NCBI RefSeq assembly: GCF_000226565.1 | Contig: NC_016041.1 | Location: 2,356,001-2,420,000 of the forward strand | DNA from: Glaciecola nitratireducens FR1064 | GTDB lineage: Bacteria; Pseudomonadota; Gammaproteobacteria; Enterobacterales; Alteromonadaceae | DNA: 64,000 nucleotides | Direction of reading: 5' to 3' | Shown: in pieces, positions 53,616-61,515 of the stretch | Numbering within the stretch: the stretch's first letter is position 1 | How the letters are laid out: each line of letters begins with the position of its first letter | Program-made: the position numbers and the translations under genes | Notes under the pieces: generated by a model | Database searches by the model: none | What the model saw: only the letters and a program-made list of their open reading frames with translations | Told to the model about the DNA's origin: nothing

Positions 53616-53642
53616 AGTGGGGCTAATACCCCTGTTTTCAAT
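53615..53642 (-). promoter_or_regulatory. Candidate sigma32 promoter of dnaK
   Basis: On the minus strand ATTGAAA, 13-bp spacer, CCCCACTT; consensus is CTTGAAA-N(12-14)-CCCCATNT. It would place the start about 75-80 nt before dnaK. The GGGG-CTAATA-CCCC hairpin overlaps the -10. Confidence 0.6.
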
Positions 53643-53710
53643 ATGTGTTTTAAAAAAAATTTCATTTTTTTATTTTCGCGCCTCACCATTGAGGTGCAAC
53701 TTTCGACGAA

Positions 53711-54334
53711 CTACACCTGCGTGTCTACACCGCCGCTAGCGGCGCGCGAGACCATTACCATAGCCGGGCGCAACAAGCGTCCGTTTAAGGTATAGCCCTT
53801 TTGCATAACCGCCATTACTGAATTCGGTGCAAACTCAGTAGTTTCCTGCATAGACATTGCCTGGTGTAACTCTGGATTGAACGTTTCGCCTTGCGGGTCA
53901 ACTATTTCCATCCCAAATTTTTCAACAATACTGATGAATGATTTAAGCGTTAAATCAACACCTTCTATGACGGGTTTTATCGCTTCATTTTCAACATCAG
54001 CTACTTGGATAGCGCGTTCTAAATTGTCAAGAACGGGTAATAGTTCACCAGCGAATCTCTCTAACGCGAATTTTCTTGCTTTATCTACTTCTTGCTCAGC
54101 ACGGCGTCTAGCATTTTCCATATCTGCTCTAGCACGCAATACCGCGTCTTTCTGTCCTTCTATCGTGCTATTAGCTACTTCAAGCGCAGCTTCAAGCTGA
54201 GCAATGCGCGCGACATTTTCATCTTCGTTCATTGCTTGCTCTAATTCATCAGCTGTCATTGGCTGTTCATCATCATTCACCAATTCACCTTCGACGACAT
54301 GTTCATTTACCGGTTTATTCTGTTCATCACTCAT
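53711..54334 (-). CDS. grpE: Nucleotide exchange factor GrpE
   Basis: Releases ADP from DnaK. The 207-aa product has an acidic N-terminus, a long coiled coil (about residues 40-95, with [20 protein letters not shown]) and the beta-wing domain ending in the family signature ([23 protein letters not shown]). First gene of the grpE-dnaK-dnaJ cluster. Confidence 0.98.
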   Translation of the reverse strand: MSDEQNKPVNEHVVEGELVNDDEQPMTADELEQAMNEDENVARIAQLEAALEVANSTIEGQKDAVLRARADMENARRRAEQEVDKARKFALERFAGELLPVLDNLERAIQVADVENEAIKPVIEGVDLTLKSFISIVEKFGMEIVDPQGETFNPELHQAMSMQETTEFAPNSVMAVMQKGYTLNGRLLRPAMVMVSRAASGGVDTQV

Positions 54335-54405
54335 TGCATTCTCCGCGGACCTTTCACTTACTTAGTTCTTTTTGGTCATGACACCAATTCGCTTACATGG
54401 CCTTT

Positions 54406-54433
54406 TAATGGGGTTGCTTTTAGAGGCTTCAAG
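54406..54433 (-). promoter_or_regulatory. Sigma32 heat-shock promoter of grpE
   Basis: On the minus strand CTTGAAG, 13-bp spacer, CCCCATTA, close to the heat-shock consensus, 72 bp before the grpE ATG. Confidence 0.8.
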
Positions 54434-54571
54434 GGAAAATAGAAGATTAAATACATTTTTTTTATTTTGTCGGGCAGATAACGAAAGTCTGATACCTTTT
54501 TTATAAAAAAGGCATTAACCTAGCGCTTTGATGTTGTTCTATTTGCTTTATTGTTTTAGCAGGGGTTTTAC

Positions 54572-57500
54572 TTGTTTTCGATATACACCGTTGGCCTAAT
54601 CACGCTTGTTTATTTAGGTGTCCTCTTTGCTATTGCATTTTATGGGAATAAAAAACGCGCAGCATCTCCCATCATATATTCTTTGGCTCTTGGAATTCAC
54701 TGCACCTCTTGGGCATTTTTCGGTACAACGACGCAAGCAACTCAGTTTGGTTGGGCATTTGTTCCTACGTACCTAGGCGTTATTATCGTCATGCTGTTTG
54801 CTTTTCCTGTTATCTGCAAAATTGCAAAATTGTGTAGGCAGCACAATATCAGTTCACTAGCCGACTTTATAGGCATGCGCTATCAACACAGTCATATAAT
54901 TGCAGGTATGATCACATTGATATGTTTTATCGGTGTTGTCCCCTATATCGCCCTGCAACTTGATGCTATTACTCTAATGCTGAACTTGATGACAAAAGAT
55001 AGTCAGAGTTTAACGCCCAGCATCGGCTTTTATGTCGTTGGCTTAATGGCCTTGTTCGCTATCATTTTCGGCACAAGAACCCTTGATTTAACTGAAAAGC
55101 ACACTGGTCTGATGTACACCATCGCGTTTGAATCACTCGCAAAATTAATCGGATTGCTTATCGTTGGACTGTACGTTTGCTATAGCTTATTCGATGGTGT
55201 CTTTGACCTCTTAATTGAAGCATCAAAGAATGAAGCTAGCATGCAAATATTGCAATCTGACTTTTCTATTTGGGTTTTTGCGAGTCATGTCTTATTGGGT
55301 GTCTGCGCCATGTTTTGCTTGCCCCGCCAATTTCACATCGCGTTCATTGAAAATAATAACGAAAACGAATTACTACTGGCTAGATGGCTATTTCCATTGT
55401 TTTTAGTCTGCATGACTATCTTCGTTTTGCCTATTGCTCTGGCAGGGAATATTCTCTTAGACACCAATCAATTTTCTACAGATAGCTTCGCATTATCCAT
55501 CCCAGTCAGTATGGGCAATGAATGGGTATCTGTCACTTCTTACATCGGTGGACTTTCAGGCGCCACTAGCATGGTTATTGTAGCAACGCTGACGATGGGT
55601 ATTATGGTAGCGAATAGCTTTGTCACGCCACTTTGGCTTTCAACACAAGTATCACCGCACCTAAAAAAGAACCTCGCTCCTGCAAATATCTTAAGAATAC
55701 GACAATTTACAATTATTTTAGTGTTGGGTATCGCCTACTGGTACCACCTTAATATCAGCCAAACAGCCCCCTTAGTAAAAAGTGGATTTATTGCCTTGTC
55801 CCTTTTAGCACAAATGTTTCCAGCAATCATTCTTGGCCTCTATTGGAAAAATGCCACTAAATCGAGCGCAATATTCGGCACGCTTGTTGGAGCGGCGTGC
55901 TGGGCCTACTTCATTTTATACCCAAGCATACTGTCCAGTTATTACTTTGCTGACACACTTAATGATACTGATCTAGCACTAGGTTTTTACATCTCATTTT
56001 TTAGTAATACGGTTGTTTTTGTCGTTATTTCATTGCTCAATGTAGCATTTAATAAACGCTCCAGTGCCAACGGGCACCCTGCAAATATGCGCAATAATGA
56101 CGGCTTGCTAGGCAATTACGTCGACGAGAGTAAAAGCAGCTTTCAAATTCCAACCAATGAATTACTCGCTTTAATTAATCGCGTCATTCCGGCACAACTT
56201 GCGAAGGTGTTTTCCGACCGTGTTTCATTATCAGATGCCGCCAATTTAGCGTATGTTGAGCCATCGGTACTTGCGCATGCTGAACGACTTTTATCATCGC
56301 ATGTAGGTAACGCAAGTGCTCGCATCCTTCTGGCGGCTATCTCAATAAACAAAAAAGAGGATATTAATGAACTGACGGAATGGATTGAACAAGCATCGCA
56401 AACTTTTCAATTTAATCATGAATTATTGCAATCCTCAGTTGCCCACATTCCCCAAGGAATAAGCGTTATCGGGTCGGATATGAGCCTAATTGCTTGGAAC
56501 CAAAAGTACATTGAGCTATTTGAATATCCCAAAAACTTTTTACAAGTCGGCATGCATTTACGTGAAATCCTGCAGTTCAATGCCTCACGTGGTTTGATGC
56601 ATCAAAGGGGAGAAGTGTTGTCGACCGAAGAAATCATTGAAAGGCGTATTTCTTATACCTTGTCCGGGAACGCCTACAAATTCATTCGCGATAATCAAAA
56701 TGGCAGAGTAATTGAAATCGCAGGAAGTCCTCTTCCCGGTGGCGGATTTGTAACGACCTACAATGATATTAGTGAATATATTCATATTCAACGACAGCTA
56801 GAAGACGCCAAAGTAGACTTAGAGTCAAGAGTAGAAGAACGCACCGCTGAATTAAACTCAGCTAAACTAGATGCTGAAATGGCAAACACGAGTAAAACCA
56901 AATTTTTGGCGGCTGCAGGCCATGACCTGATGCAGCCATTTAATGCCGCTTCATTATTTGCATCAATGCTGCATCAACGATTAAAGAATGCTGACGACCG
57001 AGAGCTCACTCAGGGCCTTGTTAATGCATTAGAAAATGCAGATCAACTGCTGTCGATGCTGCTTGATATGACCAAGCTAGAATCCGGCTTATTTAAGCCT
57101 GATTTGCACTCCTTTAGCTTAAATCCTCTACTTAAAAACTTAGTCACTGAGTATGCCGTTGTTGCTCAACAAAAGCAGCTCAGTATTGATTATGTGCAAA
57201 CCAGCGTTTGGGTACACAGCGATCGTCGTTTATTAAATAGGATCATTCAAAACCTAATCAGTAATGCCGTGCGTTATACAGAATCAGGTCGAATACTTGT
57301 AGGAGTGAGGAGAAGAGCTGACAACAAAGTTGAAATATGCGTATTAGACACGGGCAAAGGCATTGCTGAAGAACAAAAGCGCTTAATATTTGATGAGTTT
57401 AAGCAATTGGATAACAAGGGCAATAATGAAGGGATCGGCCTCGGCTTAACAATTGTAGAGAAGATGAGTCAACTTCTAAACCATGATGTTGAAGTGCGCT

Positions 57501-57982
57501 CAATTGTCGACAAAGGCACTCAATTCTCTATCCGTCTGCGTCGCAGTAAATGCGGGATCATTCCGATTGCAGAAAAAGAAGATATTGCGAAAAACCAAGC
57601 ATTTATGCAGCAAAAAACTGTTTTATTAATCGAAAACCAAGCCTTGATAGCGAATGCTATGACGACGCTGTTACAGGGATGGGGAGCACAAGTTCACGTA
57701 GCGCACGATGCAAAGAACGCTGAGCCATTTCAACAGCTAGCTAACATTGATTATATTATTGCAGATTATCACCTCGATAACGGCGACAACGGCATTGACG
57801 TTTGTCAGTCAATACTCGCCTTTCGGCAGCAGAACCAATTGAATAAACCAGTGTTACTATTGAGTACCGCTGATCGCAGCCAAGCTATAAGAGATCAGGC
57901 AGATGTTCACAATATGATCTATTTACCAAAACCGTTAAAGCCAGTGGCATTAAAAAGGCTTCTACAGAAAACTAAATCATAA
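54572..57982 (+). CDS. crbS: SLC5-type hybrid sensor histidine kinase (CrbS/CbrA group)
   Basis: A 1136-aa membrane sensor. Residues 1-490 form a sodium/solute symporter (SLC5/PutP-like) domain of about 13 helices; 500-620 is a linker matching the STAC position; then PAS (about 625-745), a coiled coil, the kinase with His784 (AAAGHDLMQPFNA), a HATPase domain (NLISNAVRYTESG, GIGLGLTIVEKM), and a receiver domain with Asp1065 (IIADYHLDNG) and Lys1120. In Vibrio and Pseudomonas such kinases run the acetate switch with the regulator CrbR. A CrbR-like gene lies 2.7 kb downstream. Start TTG, with CAGGGG upstream. Confidence 0.85.
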   Translation: MFSIYTVGLITLVYLGVLFAIAFYGNKKRAASPIIYSLALGIHCTSWAFFGTTTQATQFGWAFVPTYLGVIIVMLFAFPVICKIAKLCRQHNISSLADFIGMRYQHSHIIAGMITLICFIGVVPYIALQLDAITLMLNLMTKDSQSLTPSIGFYVVGLMALFAIIFGTRTLDLTEKHTGLMYTIAFESLAKLIGLLIVGLYVCYSLFDGVFDLLIEASKNEASMQILQSDFSIWVFASHVLLGVCAMFCLPRQFHIAFIENNNENELLLARWLFPLFLVCMTIFVLPIALAGNILLDTNQFSTDSFALSIPVSMGNEWVSVTSYIGGLSGATSMVIVATLTMGIMVANSFVTPLWLSTQVSPHLKKNLAPANILRIRQFTIILVLGIAYWYHLNISQTAPLVKSGFIALSLLAQMFPAIILGLYWKNATKSSAIFGTLVGAACWAYFILYPSILSSYYFADTLNDTDLALGFYISFFSNTVVFVVISLLNVAFNKRSSANGHPANMRNNDGLLGNYVDESKSSFQIPTNELLALINRVIPAQLAKVFSDRVSLSDAANLAYVEPSVLAHAERLLSSHVGNASARILLAAISINKKEDINELTEWIEQASQTFQFNHELLQSSVAHIPQGISVIGSDMSLIAWNQKYIELFEYPKNFLQVGMHLREILQFNASRGLMHQRGEVLSTEEIIERRISYTLSGNAYKFIRDNQNGRVIEIAGSPLPGGGFVTTYNDISEYIHIQRQLEDAKVDLESRVEERTAELNSAKLDAEMANTSKTKFLAAAGHDLMQPFNAASLFASMLHQRLKNADDRELTQGLVNALENADQLLSMLLDMTKLESGLFKPDLHSFSLNPLLKNLVTEYAVVAQQKQLSIDYVQTSVWVHSDRRLLNRIIQNLISNAVRYTESGRILVGVRRRADNKVEICVLDTGKGIAEEQKRLIFDEFKQLDNKGNNEGIGLGLTIVEKMSQLLNHDVEVRSIVDKGTQFSIRLRRSKCGIIPIAEKEDIAKNQAFMQQKTVLLIENQALIANAMTTLLQGWGAQVHVAHDAKNAEPFQQLANIDYIIADYHLDNGDNGIDVCQSILAFRQQNQLNKPVLLLSTADRSQAIRDQADVHNMIYLPKPLKPVALKRLLQKTKS

Positions 57983-58050
57983 GCCAGTATTATAGAAAAT
58001 AGTTTTTAAGCTATAATCGCCTCGCAACTAACGCGAAATAGAGACACAGA

Positions 58051-59151
58051 GTGCCGCCGCCATTGAACAAATTAGACAACGAAAAGAATGAAACTCCCTT
58101 AGATTCGGGTTTTGAAAATTTACACAAAGACCACAAAAACAATCGCCTGTACAACACTCTTAAAAAGGCTTGCTTTTTAGGCGCTATCGTTCACATCCTG
58201 TTTATATTCTTTTTTCTAAGTATCGGCTCATTGTGGCTCTCGGTCGTGAACATTCTTAGCGTACTAATTTGGTTGTTCGCACTGTATCAGAACCAGCGCG
58301 GTCGCTATCTTCTGACAACGCTCACAGCAACATTTGAAGTTATTGTGCATGCTGTTTTAGCTACTCACTTCCTAGGTTTAGGCATGGGTTTTCACTATTT
58401 TTTATGGCCTACAGCAGCGCTAATAATGATAAGCAACTTATTTTCGACGCGAAAATCGATTGTCATGGGCTTCGCTATTATCCTATTGTTTGGCGGATTA
58501 ATTGTGTATGCCGAAGATATTACATACCAGTATGCTTTTCCGGCGATAAGTCACTATGTGCTAATGACTAACATTTTGTTTGCAGCAATTTCTCTCGTGA
58601 TTGTTATGATAAGTTCGCGCAGCAAAAACATAAAAAATGAAAAGCGTTTATATGAAGTGTCCAACAAAGACCCATTAACGGGTTGTTTCAACCGGCATTT
58701 TGTATATGAATTAATGAAACAAAACTATAGTGAACGACGAAGTTTGAAGTCTTTAGACTATACCCTTGTACTGGCAGACATTGATAATTTCAAAGAAATC
58801 AATGCGCTAATTGGACATATTGCCGGTGATGGCGTAATTAAAGCGGTGTCAGCCTATTTGCAAACGGCGGTTAGAGAAACAGATATTGTTGCGCGCTGGG
58901 GTGGAGAGCAGTTTCTAATTATTCTGATGAATATTGAACCAGAAAACTCGCAGGCCTTGATAGAAAAGATTCGTTCTAATATTCGTTACCAAATAATTAC
59001 CGAAGGACTGCGAGACAGAGTAACCACACTTAGCTTCGGCGTGGCAAAAGTCAAAGAAAATGAGCTATTTGAAGACACCATAAAGCGAGCGGATTTAAGT
59101 ATGTATAAAGCCAAAAAGCTAGGAAAAGACTGCATCGTAAATGCTGAATAA
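58051..59151 (+). CDS. Membrane GGDEF protein (probable diguanylate cyclase)
   Basis: A 366-aa protein with about five or six membrane helices (residues 35-195) and a C-terminal GGDEF domain (about 200-365). The active-site signature is GGEQF (284-288): the third residue, Glu, is kept, but the fourth is Gln instead of Glu. The inhibitory RxxD site is present (RETD, 275-278), and the metal Asp in LADIDNFKEIN is intact. Enzyme activity is likely but not certain. GTG 58051 start; TATAAT lies at 58012-58017. Confidence 0.85.
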   Translation: MPPPLNKLDNEKNETPLDSGFENLHKDHKNNRLYNTLKKACFLGAIVHILFIFFFLSIGSLWLSVVNILSVLIWLFALYQNQRGRYLLTTLTATFEVIVHAVLATHFLGLGMGFHYFLWPTAALIMISNLFSTRKSIVMGFAIILLFGGLIVYAEDITYQYAFPAISHYVLMTNILFAAISLVIVMISSRSKNIKNEKRLYEVSNKDPLTGCFNRHFVYELMKQNYSERRSLKSLDYTLVLADIDNFKEINALIGHIAGDGVIKAVSAYLQTAVRETDIVARWGGEQFLIILMNIEPENSQALIEKIRSNIRYQIITEGLRDRVTTLSFGVAKVKENELFEDTIKRADLSMYKAKKLGKDCIVNAE

Positions 59152-59174
59152 GCAATGCCGTCACTTCGTCCTAT

Positions 59175-59729
59175 TTACAAGCTCGGAATGAGCTCAATTT
59201 TACCTTCTCGTATTTTCATATTCAAAGGGATCTTGCTCAGCAGAGCGACCCTTGGATTACTTGTATCTAGCTTATAAACCGGGTTTGCTGCCAAAAAGTT
59301 ATTGATGACGCTCATGGCTTCTCCGTTGAGCAGCGACAAGTTGCCTTTAAAGCCACCCGCATCTATGCTTGAATAGAGTAACCTTATATCACGTAAAAAA
59401 ATCGCTTTCTTACTGCTGTCATAGAAAGGGCTACCCTCTATTTGTAACGCTAGACGCACTGGGTATTCGAATAAAAGTGCGTTTATTTTTGCATTTGAGT
59501 CAAAGCCCAGTACAACGACCTCTCGCTTATCAGGCCCAATATTCACCTGCAAGCTATTCACTTCAAAATCAACTGGTAAGCCCATTAAGCTCACCTCTTT
59601 TTTTAACTTCGGCAGTTGCTGATTCAGCACGGACTCGACTTCCGAATTGGTGAATGAATAGACAGAAATACCTTGAGTACTGCTGCAGGCGGTCAATAAT
59701 AATGTGACAACAAAAAGGAAAATTCTCAT
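59175..59729 (-). CDS. DUF1439 (YceB-like) lipoprotein
   Basis: A 184-aa lipoprotein with lipobox LLTAC (Cys at residue 15). The mature part is a lipid-binding-like domain of the DUF1439 family: VYSFTNSEVESVLNQQLPKL, then a beta-rich section with DIRLLYSSIDAGG. In E. coli YceB is an outer-membrane lipoprotein of unknown role. Convergent with the GGDEF gene and downstream of the crotonase gene. Confidence 0.82.
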   Translation of the reverse strand: MRIFLFVVTLLLTACSSTQGISVYSFTNSEVESVLNQQLPKLKKEVSLMGLPVDFEVNSLQVNIGPDKREVVVLGFDSNAKINALLFEYPVRLALQIEGSPFYDSSKKAIFLRDIRLLYSSIDAGGFKGNLSLLNGEAMSVINNFLAANPVYKLDTSNPRVALLSKIPLNMKIREGKIELIPSL

Positions 59730-59803
59730 TTATGACCTTTGGCTTTTATCTGTAGCGAAAAAATAGCGTAACTTGCATGCATTCGTTTCCTGCCTTAAAA
59801 GAA

Positions 59804-60493
59804 TTATAAACTTCCGTGTCTATCTTTTTCTATTGCCGCATCTAGTTTTTTCAGCAAATCAGCTCTTGCCTTCAACTTTGTATTGTAATGGGCTTTCATG
59901 TCTAACTTTGTCATTGCTTGAGCGATAAAATTAACGGTCGGTAAAAACTGTGATTCATCAACAACTTTATCAAGGAAACCCATCGTGATAGCGTCTTGTG
60001 GTGATACCATTTCCGCTAAAATAACGCTTCGATTAAAGAATACAGGCGCCAACCTACCTCTAGCTAATTCAACGCCAGCATCATGCATGCTCATACCAAT
60101 CGCAACTTCGTTTAAGCCGATTTTGAAATCGCCTTCAACGCCTATTCTGTAGTCAGCAGAAAGTAACAAGAAAGCCCCTTTTGCAACAGCGTGACCAGGA
60201 CAAGCAACTAACACTGGATAGGGAAATGAAAGCAAGCGTCGAGATAAGGTCGATCCTTTTTCTACTAGCTGCATCGCCGAACTCATACTTTCTCGCATCA
60301 CGTTTAAATCATAGCCGCCTGAGAGCATGCCTGGCTTGCCTGTGATCACAACAACCGCTTCCGCCTCTTGGGCTTTGTCTAAGGCTTTATTTAACTCGTC
60401 AATTACTTGATGAGAAATTGCGTTTACTTTGCCATTTTGAATGGTAATGGTGGCAACCTTGTTTTCAATATTAATCGCGACAACGTCAGTCAC
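59804..60493 (-). CDS. Enoyl-CoA hydratase/isomerase (crotonase) family
   Basis: A 229-aa crotonase-fold protein. The oxyanion loop segment is GKPGMLSGGYDLNVM and the active-site stretch GLNEVAIGMSMHDAG; acidic residues Glu here fit the usual catalytic area, but the second catalytic glutamate is not clear. Short for the family (about 260 aa). The substrate is unknown; fatty-acid or acyl-CoA metabolism is likely. Between DUF1439 and crbR on the same strand. Confidence 0.85.
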   Translation of the reverse strand: MTDVVAINIENKVATITIQNGKVNAISHQVIDELNKALDKAQEAEAVVVITGKPGMLSGGYDLNVMRESMSSAMQLVEKGSTLSRRLLSFPYPVLVACPGHAVAKGAFLLLSADYRIGVEGDFKIGLNEVAIGMSMHDAGVELARGRLAPVFFNRSVILAEMVSPQDAITMGFLDKVVDESQFLPTVNFIAQAMTKLDMKAHYNTKLKARADLLKKLDAAIEKDRHGSL

Positions 60494-60653
60494 ATTTTTC
60501 TCCTAATCGTATTTTTTAACTGTTTATTATTGTTCATTGCAAGCATGTTTTGACTCTAATCTATCAGACTTTACCTGTCAGCAACATTCCGCAACATCAA
60601 TGAGAATGTTTAGCCCTTTTGGATCAAAAGACATATACGCACTTAGCGCGAAG

Positions 60654-61295
60654 TTAGTCTAAGGACATGAGCTGTTTGAATATAACACCCGCTTGCGTTC
60701 TGTTATTCACATTTAATTTTCGCAAACAAGCAGAAGCATGCTGTTTAACCGTGCTTTCCGAGATATCTAATTCGTAAGCAATTTGCTTATTCAGTAATCC
60801 ATCAGCCATCATTCTAAGCACTTTTAATTGGTGAGGCGTCAATTGTTCTATTCGTTGCAAGGCTTCATTATTGTCATTTGAAGCATGCTCACCTAAGTGC
60901 GTTAAGTTTTCTGGCAGCCATTCATTACCATTCAAGACGTCTGAAACCGCTTCGGTGATTGACTCAAGCGATGTCGATTTAGGAATAAATGCACTTGCAC
61001 CAAGCTGCAGTGCTTTGACAATCAACGACGGATTCTCTTCAGCAGATACAACCACAATTAAAATGTTTGGAAATTCAGCACGAATTTGACTTAATCCGGT
61101 GAGACCAGAATTACCTGGCATTTTTAAATCAAGAAAAAGCAAATCAATATCGTCGTGTAAATTCAATTGCTGGATAGTGGATTGAAAATCTGCGGATTCT
61201 AGCAGGCCATCACCCAATACATCGCTCAATGCCTGCTTGAGTGCATTTCTAAATAAAGGATGATCGTCAGCAATTAATGCTTTGATATTTTCCAT
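60654..61295 (-). CDS. crbR: LuxR/NarL-type response regulator (CrbR group)
   Basis: A 213-aa regulator with a receiver domain (phosphoacceptor Asp56 in LLFLDLKMPG, acidic pair at 10-11, Lys in FIPKS) and a C-terminal LuxR helix-turn-helix (LTPHQLKVLRMMADGLLNKQIAYELDISESTVKQHASACLRKL). CrbR-type regulators activate acs, which encodes acetyl-CoA synthetase. Pairing with the CrbS-like kinase is based on position and family, not direct evidence; acs itself is not in the window. Confidence 0.82.
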   Translation of the reverse strand: MENIKALIADDHPLFRNALKQALSDVLGDGLLESADFQSTIQQLNLHDDIDLLFLDLKMPGNSGLTGLSQIRAEFPNILIVVVSAEENPSLIVKALQLGASAFIPKSTSLESITEAVSDVLNGNEWLPENLTHLGEHASNDNNEALQRIEQLTPHQLKVLRMMADGLLNKQIAYELDISESTVKQHASACLRKLNVNNRTQAGVIFKQLMSLD

Positions 61296-61478
61296 GTCGA
61301 ATGTTGATGCCTTAATAGATTACGCCTTGGACCGTTTAGCTTTAAATAGCTGAGTCGTGAATACTAGAGGGTGTTAAATTGAGAGTCAATTTGAATAGTT
61401 GTGGCTTTGGCTAATAGCGCTAAATAGCCGGTGTTTTGAAGCTTGCTTTTTGTAATTTATGTTTTTATATCGAGAAAA

Positions 61479-61501
61479 TAAAAAAGGGGCCGAAGCCCCT
61501 A
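61479..61501 (-). terminator. Rho-independent terminator of the TonB-dependent receptor gene
   Basis: AGGGGC-CGAA-GCCCCT stem (61485-61500); on the minus strand it continues into TTTTTTATTTT. 15 bp past the receptor stop. Confidence 0.95.
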
Positions 61502-61515
61502 AGGACACATGACGC

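Noticed and set aside
42526-53795. Many frames of 60-110 codons antisense to carB, carA, dnaK, dnaJ and grpE
   Set aside because: They mirror the codon structure of the real genes, share no motifs, and lack ribosome binding sites.
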